Source of the DNA: a virus | Length of the DNA stretch: 35,677 nt | Virus record (IMG/VR): IMGVR_UViG_3300034159_000093 | Span: 1 to 35,677 of that record | Reading direction: 5' to 3' (one strand) | Shown here: positions 19,051 through 27,908 of the stretch, piece by piece | Position numbering within the stretch: position 1 is the stretch's first letter | Layout: every line of letters begins with the position of its first letter | Program-made: the position numbers and the translations under genes | The notes under the pieces: model-generated | What the model was told of the DNA's origin: nothing | Database searches by the model: none | The model's input: only the letters and a program-made list of their open reading frames with translations

Positions 19051-20475
19051 ATGCCCCCCGCGATCGGCCTTATCCTCACCCACGCCCCCGACCTGGCCTG
19101 GCTGCGCGCGCAGATCACCGCCGCCCGCGCCGACACCCTGAAGATCGTCCCGGCCTGGGGCCTGGCGAGCGGCTGGACCCCGGCCGCCGTCGTCGAGGCG
19201 GCATACCTCTGCCCCACCCTGATTGTGCGCACCAGCTGGGGCGACCCGAGCTACAGCTACGGCGCGCGGGCGCTGCCCTTCGCCAACCAGGTGCTCACCG
19301 AGGTGGCCCCCTGGGCCGCTGCCCGCGACGACCTGGTCGTCGAGATCGGCAACGAGCCGCTGCTCGAGGAGGCGGGCGAGGGCTACGCCTGGGCCTACCT
19401 CGCCCACCTCGACGCCGCGATCGAGGCGGTGCGCGCGAGCTACCCGCGCGCCCGGATCATCGCGCCGGCGCACCAGCGCGACCACCCGGTGCGGTTGGGC
19501 GACCACGCCGACGGCCAGCGCCGCTGGGATGAGATCGCCGCCTCGACCTACCGGCGCTGCGATATCCTCGGCCTCCACGCCTACAGCGTCAGCCAGGCCC
19601 AGCAGGGCATCCACGCGCTCCGCGACCTCGTCGGCACCAGCATGCCGATCTGGCTCACCGAGTTCGGGCTCTTCGAGCCGCTCGACGACGACGCGCGCGG
19701 CGCGCGCTACGCCGACGTGCTGGCCGCCCTCCCCGTCGAGGTCGCCTGCCTCTACCACCTCGACGCGAGCGCGGCCCCGGCCACGGCCGAGCAGGGCCCC
19801 GCGCAGTATCGGCTGCGCCCGGCCACGCTGGCGGCGCTCGGCGCGGCCTGCCCCCCGCTCGGCGGGGCCGCGCCGGCGCCGGTCGCCGTCCACCACCCCG
19901 ACCGCATCGACGACTTCCTGATCGACATCTGGCAGTGGCGCACCGTCGCCGCCTTTCGCCGCCACCTGGCCACCTACCGCAAGGCCGAGGTCGCGCCCTG
20001 GGCCAGCGGCGTGACCCTGCACCACAGCGTCTCCCCGATCCCCTCGACCTGGCGGGGGGTGCAGAGCATCCTGGGCATGGCCCGCTACTACCGCGACAAC
20101 CCGGACTACCGCTGGGATCGCGGGCCGCACCTGTTCGTGGTGAGCGGGTCGCCGAACCCCAACCACAACGGCATATTTCAGATGACGCCCTTAAACGCCA
20201 AGGGCATCCACGCGAACGCCTGCAACGGCAGCCGCTGGGGCCTCGAGGTCGTCGGCTCCTTCGATAGCCAGCGCTGGCCCGCCGACGTGGCGGGGCTGGC
20301 CCTGGGCACGCTGGCGGCGCTGCACGACTGGGCCGGCTGGCCCGCCGTGACGCTCGCCACGCTGAACGGGCACCGCGACTGCGCCGGCGTCGACCCGACG
20401 AAGAGCTGCCCCGGCCGGGCGATCGACCTGCCCACGGTGCGCCGGGGCGTGGAGGCCCTGCGCAATGCGCCATGA
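19051..20475 (+). CDS. Endolysin: glycosidase-like domain fused to an amidase domain
   Basis: Encodes 474 residues from ATG 19051 (AGGAG eight bases upstream; an in-frame ATG at 18970 is less likely). Residues 1-270 resemble a clan-A glycoside hydrolase barrel: WGDPSYS, LVVEIGNEP with putative acid/base Glu102, LGLHAYS, and IWLTEFGL with putative nucleophile Glu204. Residues 315-474 match amidase_2/PGRP proteins: TLHHS (His324), GPHLFVVSG, GHRDC (His441) and TKSCPG (Lys451, Cys453), the zinc and catalytic set of T7 lysozyme-type enzymes. It should cut peptidoglycan at two kinds of bond. The barrel family is inferred from motifs only. It is the first late gene and is followed by small lysis-type genes. 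Confidence 0.8.
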   Translation: MPPAIGLILTHAPDLAWLRAQITAARADTLKIVPAWGLASGWTPAAVVEAAYLCPTLIVRTSWGDPSYSYGARALPFANQVLTEVAPWAAARDDLVVEIGNEPLLEEAGEGYAWAYLAHLDAAIEAVRASYPRARIIAPAHQRDHPVRLGDHADGQRRWDEIAASTYRRCDILGLHAYSVSQAQQGIHALRDLVGTSMPIWLTEFGLFEPLDDDARGARYADVLAALPVEVACLYHLDASAAPATAEQGPAQYRLRPATLAALGAACPPLGGAAPAPVAVHHPDRIDDFLIDIWQWRTVAAFRRHLATYRKAEVAPWASGVTLHHSVSPIPSTWRGVQSILGMARYYRDNPDYRWDRGPHLFVVSGSPNPNHNGIFQMTPLNAKGIHANACNGSRWGLEVVGSFDSQRWPADVAGLALGTLAALHDWAGWPAVTLATLNGHRDCAGVDPTKSCPGRAIDLPTVRRGVEALRNAP

Positions 20476-20834
20476 GCCACGACGCCGCCCGCCGGCAGCT
20501 CGCCCAGATGCGGGCCCGCCTGCGCCTCGACCCCGCCAACCGCTTTTTGTCGGTGGAGATCGCGCTCACCGCCCGACGCCTACGCCACCTCGAGCGCGCC
20601 GAGGCGACGGGGACGCTGGAGCCCCTGCCCGCCCTGATCGCGCAGCTGGCCACCGGCGCGATCACCGCGAACACGGCGGGCCAGGCGATCTCGCGCGACC
20701 TCTCGCTGGCCGCCCAGGTCGCTGCCGTGGCGCTCGACGGGGCCCAGATGGGGGATATTCAGATCGGGGAGGTCGCCGGCGGCAGCATCTACCACATTCA
20801 CTTCGGAGGGCCGCCGCATGACCCTGAGCGATGA
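20472..20834 (+). CDS. Small protein with Gly/Ile-rich end (120 aa)
   Basis: Not recognised. Helical for 90 residues (RFLSVEIALTARRLRHLERA), then a striking end, MGDIQIGEVAGGSIYHIHFG. Repeats like GDVAGG-I occur in bacterial oligomerising and defence-type proteins, so the end may form a small beta solenoid or a partner-binding tail. It starts by ATGA overlap with the endolysin, and its 3' end overlaps the next gene by 17 bases, so it belongs to the lysis cluster by position. Confidence 0.6.
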   Translation: MSHDAARRQLAQMRARLRLDPANRFLSVEIALTARRLRHLERAEATGTLEPLPALIAQLATGAITANTAGQAISRDLSLAAQVAAVALDGAQMGDIQIGEVAGGSIYHIHFGGPPHDPER

Positions 20835-21063
20835 CGCCCTGGCCACGGAGGTGATCGGCCTGCTGCGCGACATCAAGCAGCAGCAGGATACGCAGGCGAT
20901 CAAGTCGGCATCGCTCGAGCGGGCGATGCTGAGCCTAACGCAGGGGTTCGCCGCCCTCGACGACCGCCGCCTCTCGGCGCTCGTCACGGCGCTCTGGGGC
21001 CTGGCGGCCGCCATTACGCTCGCCGGGGGCCTCGTGGCCGCCGCGATCACCTGGGGGATCTGA
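20818..21063 (+). CDS. Holin-like/XhlA-like one-pass membrane protein
   Basis: Encodes 81 residues. A coiled-coil-like first half (LLRDIKQQQDTQAIKSASLE) is followed by one membrane segment near the C-terminus (ALWGLAAAITLAGGLVAAAI, 58-78). That order, coiled coil then C-terminal membrane helix, is like Bacillus XhlA, which helps endolysin cross the membrane. Starting at ATG 20818 with GGAGG eight bases upstream, it lies one gene after the endolysin. Good candidate for the lysis holin or its helper; not proven. Confidence 0.65.
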   Translation: MTLSDDALATEVIGLLRDIKQQQDTQAIKSASLERAMLSLTQGFAALDDRRLSALVTALWGLAAAITLAGGLVAAAITWGI

Positions 21064-21260
21064 TGGCGATCATCCTCACCCCCTACGGGCCCGCCCTCGA
21101 GCTGCCGGAGCCGCCGCCCCTCGAGCTGCGCCTCCTGGCGCTCGTGGGCGACCTCGAGCTGCTGGAGCGGGAGTTGAGCCGGGCCCTGGCCGAGATCGAC
21201 GCGCTGCGCCGGCGCGTCTCGGCGCTCGAGCGCCGGGAGCGGGGGGCCGATGAGCAGTGA
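21063..21260 (+). CDS. Small coiled-coil protein (65 aa)
   Basis: Starts by a one-base overlap with the previous stop (TGATG). After a Pro-rich beginning (LPEPPPLELRLL), residues 25-60 are a heptad-like helix (LELLERELSRALAEIDALRR). Possibly a lysis or assembly cofactor. It overlaps the next start by 11 bases. No family recognised. Confidence 0.6.
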   Translation: MAIILTPYGPALELPEPPPLELRLLALVGDLELLERELSRALAEIDALRRRVSALERRERGADEQ

Positions 21261-21570
21261 GGATCTCGGCGACAAGCTGCGCCGGGCCTGGCGCGAGATC
21301 CTCGCGGCCGAGGCGGCGCGCGGCGAGGCCCAGCGCGACATCCTCGCGGCCCAGCGCGACGAAAGCGACGCGGCCGAGGCCCAGGCCCAGGCCGCCTACG
21401 AGCAGGCGCTTGAGCGCTTCCGACGTGTTCAGATCGAGGCTTTCCACGTGACCCTCGGCAATATCCCGATCATCCTCGAGCTGATCCGGGCCCACGAGAC
21501 CCGCATCGCGGCCCTCGAGCGCGCCGCGGGCGAGCCTGTCGAGGAGACCGACCCGCTAAGCCCGTACTGA
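21250..21570 (+). CDS. Small coiled-coil protein (106 aa)
   Basis: Almost wholly helical, with long Ala/Gln/Glu heptads (AAQRDESDAAEAQAQAAYEQ) and a less charged end (VTLGNIPIILELIRAHETRI). Lies directly before the terminase genes. It could be a small accessory to packaging or lysis; function unknown. ATG 21250 overlaps the previous gene. Confidence 0.6.
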   Translation: MSSEDLGDKLRRAWREILAAEAARGEAQRDILAAQRDESDAAEAQAQAAYEQALERFRRVQIEAFHVTLGNIPIILELIRAHETRIAALERAAGEPVEETDPLSPY

Positions 21571-21583
21571 CCTTCGGAGCCCT

Positions 21584-22318
21584 ATGAGCGACATCGCCCC
21601 ACAACCCACCACCCCCCAGGCCCGCTACGAGGCGGCGCTGGCCGCGCTGCGCCCGCAGCGCCGCAAGTTCGTTCTTGAATATCTGCGCGATCTCCACGGC
21701 CGCAACGCGGCTACGCGGGCCGGTTACTCGCCCGCCACGGCTGAAGTACAGGCCAGCCAACTCTTAAGAGATCTTAAGGTCCGCGGCGCTGTTGACGCCG
21801 GCCTCGACCTCCAGGCGATGCCCGCGGCCGAGATCCTGGCCCGCCTCTCGGCCCAGGCCCGCGGCGACATGGCCGACTACCTCAGAGTGGACGAGGAGGA
21901 GATCACCATCGCGACCAGCGTGGCCGTGCTGACCCCTGAAGAGGAGATTGGCGCCGCGGCCGACGCGATCCCGCTCCTACGCCAGCTCATCCCTGACGAC
22001 GACCGGCCGCGCCGGGCCGTGAAGATCACGACGGCGACGATCACCCGGTCGGTGGCGCGCCTTGACCTGCTGGCGGCCGGTAAGGCCGGGAAGCTCGGCG
22101 TCGTGAAGAAGTACACCGTCGATAAGGACGGCAAGGAGTCGATCGAGCTCTACAGCGCAAAAGATGCGCTGGAGCTGCTCGGCAAGCACCGCAAGCTCTG
22201 GGGCGACGACCCCGGAGGTGCCATCTCGAAGTACCTGGACGTCTCGAAATTAACGCCGGATCAGCTCGAGCGGCTGTCGGCCGGGGAGGACCCGTATGCT
22301 GTCCTACTCGGGCGCTAA
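21584..22318 (+). CDS. terS: Terminase small subunit
   Basis: Encodes 244 residues. The N-terminal helix-turn-helix pattern is typical of phage small terminases (RRKFVLEYLRDLHGRNAATR, AGYSPATAEVQASQLLRD), which bind packaging DNA. The middle RLSAQARGDMADYLRVDE and C-terminal AKDALELLGKHRKLWGDD also match the terminase_2 family. The gene directly precedes, and overlaps, the large subunit. The distant C-terminal part should hold the oligomer and the large-subunit contact. GGAG lies four bases before ATG 21584. Confidence 0.85.
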   Translation: MSDIAPQPTTPQARYEAALAALRPQRRKFVLEYLRDLHGRNAATRAGYSPATAEVQASQLLRDLKVRGAVDAGLDLQAMPAAEILARLSAQARGDMADYLRVDEEEITIATSVAVLTPEEEIGAAADAIPLLRQLIPDDDRPRRAVKITTATITRSVARLDLLAAGKAGKLGVVKKYTVDKDGKESIELYSAKDALELLGKHRKLWGDDPGGAISKYLDVSKLTPDQLERLSAGEDPYAVLLGR

Positions 22319-23870
22319 CCACCAGCTGCAGCTGCGCGCCCGGGCGGCGCTCGAGCTGCGCCGGCGCAGGGAGGCCGGCGAGCTTGAGGGGCACGCGGCG
22401 GGCGGCGTGGACTGGCGGCCCTTCCCTGGGAGTCCCCAGGATGCGGCCTACCACTCTGAGGCGATCTGGATCGGCTACGGCGGGGCAGCCGGCGGAGGGA
22501 AGACCGACCTGGGCCTGGGCCTAGCCGGGACGAAGCACCGACGCTCCGTGATCTTCCGCCGAATCTACAAGACCCTGGCCGGGACGATCGAGCGCTCCCG
22601 GGAGGTCTACAACGCCCAGGCGGCCAGCCGCGGAGAGGACAGCTATAACGAGAGCCTCCACCGGTGGCGCCTCTCTTCCGGCCGCCTGGTCCAGTTCGAC
22701 GGGATCGAGCACGAGAAGAACAAAGAGGACTGGCGGGGCGTTCCCTTCGATCTCCATGTCTTCGATGAGGCCACGCAGTTCACAGAGAGCATGGTCCGCT
22801 TCGTGACCGGCTGGAACCGAACAAGCGTACCCGGCCAGTCGTGCCGCGTGCTGCTCACCTTTAACCCGCCTACCGATGAGGCGGGGCGCTGGGTTATCCG
22901 CTTCTTTCTCCCCTGGATGGCCTTTCTGTACCCGAAGCTGCAGGAGAGCCAGTCGTACCTGGCCAACGGCGGGATCCCGGCGGCCCCGGGGGAGCTGCGC
23001 CACTACCTGATGGGCGAGGACGGGAAGGACGTGGAGGTCCCGGCGGAGACTCCGAAGGCGAGATCGCGAACCTTTTTCCCGGCGAAGGTGGAAGACAACC
23101 CGGTCTATATGGCCCAGGGCTACGACGCCACGCTGGAGGCCATGCCGGAGCCGCTCCGGTCGCAAATGCGCTACGGGGACTTTGGCGCGGGGATCGAGGC
23201 GGACCCCTGGCAGATCATCCCCCACGCCTGGACCGCTGCCGCCAAAGGCCGCTGGGCACCCCAGACGATTTCAGGAAGGCCCTCCGGGGCGGGCCTGGAC
23301 GTGGCCCGCGGCGGGCGCGATCAGACCGTGGTGGCCCGCCTGTACGGCTCCTGGCTGGCCCCGCTCCAGGTGGTCCCTGGGGCGGCCACGGACACGGGCC
23401 CCAAGGCGGCCGCCCTGGTGATCCCAGATCTGGCTCAGGGCGTCCCCGTCGGCGTCGACGTGATCGGGGTGGGCGCCTCCGCCTTTGATAGCCTGGTCGG
23501 GGAGGGGCTTCCGGTGGCCTCCGTGAACTTCTCCGAGAGTGCAAAGGACCCCGTAACTGGCCTGCCCTTCCTGAACCGAAGCGGGAAGCTGCGCTTCCTC
23601 AACCTGCGCGCTTACGGCTACTGGCTGGTCCGGGAGGCCCTGGACCCGGAGGGGGAGGGCGAGCGCCTGGCCCTCCCGCCGGATGACGCGCTGATCACGG
23701 AGCTCTGCACGCCCCGCTGGTCCCTGACCTCGCGCGGGATCCAGGTGGAGAGCAAAGAGGACGTGATCAAGCGGGTAGGCTACAGCCCGGACCGCGCGGA
23801 CGCCCTGGTCATCGCCCTGCTGGCCCCGCTGCTGGCGAAGAGTCCGGAGGTATCGTTACGATGGCTGTAG
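22296..23870 (+). CDS. terL: Terminase large subunit (packaging ATPase/nuclease)
   Basis: Encodes 524 residues. Walker A GGAAGGGKT (62-70), Walker B LHVFDEA (153-159), and coupling motif LLTFNPP (186-192) form the ATPase. The nuclease half contains Asp335 in GLDVARGGRDQTV, Asp388 in GVDVIGVGASAFD and Asp499/Asp502 in SPDRADALVIAL, the RNase H-like acidic set. It pumps DNA into the capsid and cuts at the ends of packaging. It overlaps terS by 23 bases and has GGGGAGG six bases upstream. Arginine codons appear to lean towards CGG here. Family is certain; cos or headful packaging is not decided. Confidence 0.93.
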   Translation: MLSYSGANHQLQLRARAALELRRRREAGELEGHAAGGVDWRPFPGSPQDAAYHSEAIWIGYGGAAGGGKTDLGLGLAGTKHRRSVIFRRIYKTLAGTIERSREVYNAQAASRGEDSYNESLHRWRLSSGRLVQFDGIEHEKNKEDWRGVPFDLHVFDEATQFTESMVRFVTGWNRTSVPGQSCRVLLTFNPPTDEAGRWVIRFFLPWMAFLYPKLQESQSYLANGGIPAAPGELRHYLMGEDGKDVEVPAETPKARSRTFFPAKVEDNPVYMAQGYDATLEAMPEPLRSQMRYGDFGAGIEADPWQIIPHAWTAAAKGRWAPQTISGRPSGAGLDVARGGRDQTVVARLYGSWLAPLQVVPGAATDTGPKAAALVIPDLAQGVPVGVDVIGVGASAFDSLVGEGLPVASVNFSESAKDPVTGLPFLNRSGKLRFLNLRAYGYWLVREALDPEGEGERLALPPDDALITELCTPRWSLTSRGIQVESKEDVIKRVGYSPDRADALVIALLAPLLAKSPEVSLRWL

Positions 23871-25873
23871 AACGCCCGCCCTGGTGGCGCCGGATCTTCG
23901 GCCGCGGCGAGAAGGCCGCGAGCCTGCCCTTTGTGGCCGAGGTGCCCCGCTGGCGCAACGTCACCTGGGAGGCGCCCCGCTTCCGCCGCCTCGCCGATGA
24001 GGGCTACTCCAAGAACGGCGCGGTGTTCGCCTGTGTGAGCGCCCTGGCTATGGCCTACCCGGAGCCCCCGGAGATCGTGGTCGACGCCGGCGGTGCCACG
24101 CTCGCCGATCACAGCCTTACGCACCTGCTGCACCGCCCCAACCCGCTGATGAGCGCGGCCGAGCTCGACATCTTCAAGATCGTCTACTGCGCGATCGGCG
24201 GCAGCTGCTACCTGCACAAGATCCGCTCGCGCGCAGGCCGCGTCGTCGAGCTCTGGCCCTACCACGCCGGCCAGCTGCGCCCGGTGCCCTCGCCCACGAA
24301 CTGGGTGAGCCACTATGAGTACATCGGCGACGGCGATGTGCCCGACGAGCTGCGCCAGATCGCGGCCAGCGAGATCATTCACTTGAAGTGGCCGAGCGTC
24401 GACCTGCTGCAGCCCTGGCTGCCGCTGCCGCCGCTGATGGCCATTGCCCGCGAGGTCGACACCACCGGGGAGATCGGGCGCTACCTGTACGCTCTGCTCG
24501 CAAACGATGCCGTGGGCCGCACGGTGGTCTCAATGCCCCCCGGCATCGAGCTGAAGGATGCGCAGTTCGAGCGACTGCGCCAACAGTTCGAGGCCCGCCA
24601 CGGCGGCGACAACCGCGGCCGTGCGCTGTTTGTTGAGGGCGGGGCCAAGATCGACCGCATGGCCCTCAACCTCGAGGAGATGGCCTGGGAGGCGCTCTCC
24701 CGGGTGCCAGAGGCGCGGATCGCGGCCGGCTTCCGGGTGCCCGCGATCATTGCCGGGCTGCTCGTCGGCCTGGAAAAAGCGACCTATGCCAACTTCTCGG
24801 AGGCCCGCAAGGTGTTTGCGCAGGACACGTGCGTGCCACTCTGGCGCCACCACGACGACGAGATGACGCAGGGCCTGGCGGGAGAGTTCGGCCCGGGCCT
24901 GCGCATTGGGCGCGACCTCTCACATGTCGCCGCGCTGCAGGAGAACGCCGACGCGCTCTACGGGCGGGCGCTGCGCGGCTGGGACGGCGGGCTGATGACC
25001 CGCAACGAGGCCCGGCTGATCATCGGCCTGCCCCGCATCGAGGATCTCGTTCTGCCCCCCGGCGCCCCCGCGCTGCCCCCCGGCGACGTATTCGTCGATA
25101 GCGTCGCAATGGCGCCCCTGGCGCTGCCCGCGCCGCGAGACGTGACGCCAGAAGACCAGCGGGCCGCCCTCCCCTGGCTCTCCGCGAAGGATCGCCGACT
25201 TGTGAAGCGGGCGGGGGACTCGACAGAGCCGATCGAGCCGCGCATCGCGGAGGCCCTCGAGGGCTACCTGGAGAGCCAGTACGACCTGGCCGCCGATGGC
25301 GTGGCCGCGGCCACAGGGAGCCCCGCGGAGATCGTGGATCAGCTGGGCCTCGATCTGGGCTCGGGCATCGCCACCCTGATGCGCCGCTTCTACCGGCTGC
25401 TCATTGGCGCGGCCTGGGTAGACGCGGGGACCACGCTGGCCCTCGATCTGGTCTTTGACCTCGAGAACCCCCTGATCCAGACGGTCCTGGGCCAGCTGGC
25501 CCGGCGCGTGACCCGCGTGGCGGAGACCACGCGGGAGGAGATCCGGGCCCTGGTGGGCCTGCAGGCCGCCGAGGGGTGGAGCGTGGAGCGCCTGGCCCGC
25601 GAGATCCGGGCGGCCGGAGTGACCCGCTGCCCAGCACGGGCCCGGCTGATCGCGGCGACCGAGACGGCGGAGGCCTACAGCCTGGGCAGCAAGGCCGCCT
25701 ACCAGGAGGCGGGCGTGGTCACCGGCGTGCGCTGGCTGACCACGGAAGACGCGTGCCCAATCTGCAGCCCGCTGAACGGAAAGACGGCCCCGCTCGACGG
25801 GGACTTCGGGGGCGGGATCAGCCACCCGCCGGCGCACCCGGGATGTCGCTGCGCGATAGCGCCGGTTTTGTAA
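23861..25873 (+). CDS. Portal protein fused to MuF-like head morphogenesis domain
   Basis: Encodes 670 residues. Residues 1-430 are an HK97-type portal (NPLMSAAELDIFKIVYCAIG, FRVPAIIAGLLVGLEKATYA, FSEARKVFAQDT). The portal forms the DNA channel ring. The last ~110 residues match the Mu gpF domain: RARLIAATETAEAYSLGSKA, WLTTEDACPICSPLNG, then HPPAHPGCRC, a Cys/His metal-like cluster. In many phages MuF is a separate gene; here it is one chain with the portal, so each portal subunit would carry one MuF. A long unassigned linker lies between (about 430-560). ATG 23861 overlaps terL. Confidence 0.85.
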   Translation: MAVERPPWWRRIFGRGEKAASLPFVAEVPRWRNVTWEAPRFRRLADEGYSKNGAVFACVSALAMAYPEPPEIVVDAGGATLADHSLTHLLHRPNPLMSAAELDIFKIVYCAIGGSCYLHKIRSRAGRVVELWPYHAGQLRPVPSPTNWVSHYEYIGDGDVPDELRQIAASEIIHLKWPSVDLLQPWLPLPPLMAIAREVDTTGEIGRYLYALLANDAVGRTVVSMPPGIELKDAQFERLRQQFEARHGGDNRGRALFVEGGAKIDRMALNLEEMAWEALSRVPEARIAAGFRVPAIIAGLLVGLEKATYANFSEARKVFAQDTCVPLWRHHDDEMTQGLAGEFGPGLRIGRDLSHVAALQENADALYGRALRGWDGGLMTRNEARLIIGLPRIEDLVLPPGAPALPPGDVFVDSVAMAPLALPAPRDVTPEDQRAALPWLSAKDRRLVKRAGDSTEPIEPRIAEALEGYLESQYDLAADGVAAATGSPAEIVDQLGLDLGSGIATLMRRFYRLLIGAAWVDAGTTLALDLVFDLENPLIQTVLGQLARRVTRVAETTREEIRALVGLQAAEGWSVERLAREIRAAGVTRCPARARLIAATETAEAYSLGSKAAYQEAGVVTGVRWLTTEDACPICSPLNGKTAPLDGDFGGGISHPPAHPGCRCAIAPVL

Positions 25874-25884
25874 GGAGACGAGCC

Positions 25885-26670
25885 GTGGTCGAGTACAAGT
25901 CTGTTCCGCTCTTTACCAAAGAGATCACCGGGCGCACGGTCTCCGGGATCTTCGCCGTTCACGGCAACCTCGACGAGGGGCGCGACGTGAGCCACCCCGG
26001 CCTGTTTGGCGACTTCGCCGTGAACGGGCGCCGGCGGGCGCGCTACCTCTGGCAGCACGATAGCTTCTCGCCGCCCACCGCCACGATCGACGCGCTGCAG
26101 GAAGTGCCGAGGGCGGAGCTCCCAGGCGCCGTGCTGGCCTACGCCCCCGACGCGACCGGCGGGGTGCTCGTCACGCGCACCTATCTGGAGACGCCGCGGG
26201 CCGAAGAGGTCTTTGCCGGGCTGAAGAGTGGCGCCATCGATGAGATGAGCTACGCCTACGACCCGAAGCGCTGGGACTTCGCCGAGCGCGCGGACGGCAG
26301 CATGTTCCGCAACCTCTACGAGGCGCATCTCTACGACGTCTCTGACGTGAACTGGGGCATGAACCCGGCCACCAGCGCCGCCGGCAAGGCGGGCAAAGTG
26401 GCCGATCATCATACGACGGTGCTGGCCGCCGTCGCCGACTACACTGGGCGCCTAAAAGACCTCGCCGCCTTGCGGGCTAAGGAAGGGCGAGTTCTGAGCG
26501 GCGAGAGCCGCAAGCGCATCGAGAGCGCCGTCGAGGCCATGGAGCAGGCGCGGGCCGCCCTCCAGGAGCTCCTCGCGGCCACCGACCCAGGCAAGACCGC
26601 GCCCCAGGACCTGGCGGCCGCCTACGCGGCCTACCAGCGGCTTGAGGCCCAACTCAATGGAGCACTGTAA
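25885..26670 (+). CDS. HK97-type prohead protease (S78)
   Basis: Encodes 261 residues from GTG 25885 (AAGGAG seven bases upstream). The frame opens further upstream only as a shadow of the portal gene. The catalytic His58 lies in LWQHDSF and Ser122 in DEMSYAY, as in HK97-family assembly proteases, which cut scaffold parts off the capsid during maturation. The C-terminal 110 residues are helical and Ala-rich (ESAVEAMEQARAALQELLAA), perhaps acting as scaffold. The next gene begins with a TAATG overlap. Confidence 0.85.
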   Translation: MVEYKSVPLFTKEITGRTVSGIFAVHGNLDEGRDVSHPGLFGDFAVNGRRRARYLWQHDSFSPPTATIDALQEVPRAELPGAVLAYAPDATGGVLVTRTYLETPRAEEVFAGLKSGAIDEMSYAYDPKRWDFAERADGSMFRNLYEAHLYDVSDVNWGMNPATSAAGKAGKVADHHTTVLAAVADYTGRLKDLAALRAKEGRVLSGESRKRIESAVEAMEQARAALQELLAATDPGKTAPQDLAAAYAAYQRLEAQLNGAL

Positions 26671-27881
26671 TGGCCAAGTCTCGCACCCTCGCCGAGTTCG
26701 ACAACGAGATCGCCGCCAAGCGCGGCAAGCTCGCCGAGCTCTTCAAGCCCTACCCCGACGTGCCCGAAGACGACGTGAAGACGATCCAGGCGCTCAACAC
26801 CGAGCTCACCGACCTGATGAAGGAGCGCGAGCCCCTGGCCGAGCTCGACCGCATCAAGCAGCAGAACGAGCAGGAGCTCAAGTTCTACAACGAGCCTGCC
26901 GGCGAGCGCCTGCCCCCCGGTGGGACGCGCAAGAACGCCGACGCCGACGAGCGGCGGCCCCAGAAGAGCGTGGGCCAGCTCGTCGTCGAGAGCGAGCAGT
27001 ACAAAAAGCGCGATCAGAAGGGCCGCTTTGCCGGTGTGAAGATGCCCCGCAAGGCGCTCTTCTCGACGACCAGCACCGCGATCGCCGACATCCGCCTCCC
27101 GCGGGTCGAGCTCTCGGCCCAGCGCATGGAGCACGTCGCCGACCTGATGCCCGAGGGCGAGGCCAGCGGGCCGACGCTCACCTACCTCGAGGAGACCACG
27201 TTCACCAACGGCGCCGACATGGTGGCCGAAGGCGGCGCGAAGCCCGAGGGCACCCTCGGCCTCGAGGAGCGCACGATCAACATCCGCAAGGTGGCGGTGC
27301 TGCTGCCCGTCACGGATGAGATCCTGGCCGACGCCGTGGCCCTGCGCTCCTACCTCGAGAGCCGCATGCGCCTGATGGTCCAGCTCAAGGAGGATCAGCA
27401 GCTCATCGGCGGCACCGGCGTTGCGCCGCAGATCCGCGGCCTGCTCAACTTCGTCGGCATCCAGACCCAGGCGAAGGGCGCCGATCCCACCCCCGACGCG
27501 ATCTACAAGGCCATGGTCAAGATCATGGTCAACGCCTACCTCAACCCGGATGGGGCGATCTTCCACCCCAACGACTGGCAGGATATTCGCCTGCTGCGCA
27601 CCACGGACGGGATCTACATCTGGGGCAGCCCGGCCGACCCCGGCCCCGATCGCATCTGGGGCCTCACCGTCACGAAGACCACGGCCATGACCGAGAACAC
27701 CGCCCTGGTGGGCGCGTTCCAGGCGGCCACCCAGGTCTGGCGCATCGGCGACATCGAGGTCGACGCCAGCGACTCACACGGCGAGTTCTTCGCCCAGAAC
27801 AAGGTGATGCTGCGGGCTGAGGAACGAATTGGCCTGGCGGTGTACCGCCCCGCCGGTCTTGCTACGGTCACTGGGATTTAG
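26670..27881 (+). CDS. Major capsid protein, HK97 fold
   Basis: Encodes 403 residues. A charged coiled-coil N-terminus (about 1-110) is the delta scaffold domain, which the protease upstream would cut off. The mature part starts near 115-130. The HK97 pattern is clear: PRVELSAQRMEHVADLMPEG, FTNGADMVAEGGAKPEGTLG, RTINIRKVAVLLPVTDEIL, DWQDIRLLRTTDG and FFAQNKVMLRAEERIGLAVY. It will build the icosahedral shell. Translation is coupled to the protease by a one-base overlap (TAATG). Confidence 0.93.
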   Translation: MAKSRTLAEFDNEIAAKRGKLAELFKPYPDVPEDDVKTIQALNTELTDLMKEREPLAELDRIKQQNEQELKFYNEPAGERLPPGGTRKNADADERRPQKSVGQLVVESEQYKKRDQKGRFAGVKMPRKALFSTTSTAIADIRLPRVELSAQRMEHVADLMPEGEASGPTLTYLEETTFTNGADMVAEGGAKPEGTLGLEERTINIRKVAVLLPVTDEILADAVALRSYLESRMRLMVQLKEDQQLIGGTGVAPQIRGLLNFVGIQTQAKGADPTPDAIYKAMVKIMVNAYLNPDGAIFHPNDWQDIRLLRTTDGIYIWGSPADPGPDRIWGLTVTKTTAMTENTALVGAFQAATQVWRIGDIEVDASDSHGEFFAQNKVMLRAEERIGLAVYRPAGLATVTGI

Positions 27882-27908
27882 GTATCCCGCGAGAGTGAGG
27901 ACACGCCT

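Noticed and set aside
19009-20166. Long minus-strand ORF opposite the endolysin
   Set aside because: His/Arg/Gly-rich shadow of a gene with clear catalytic motifs.
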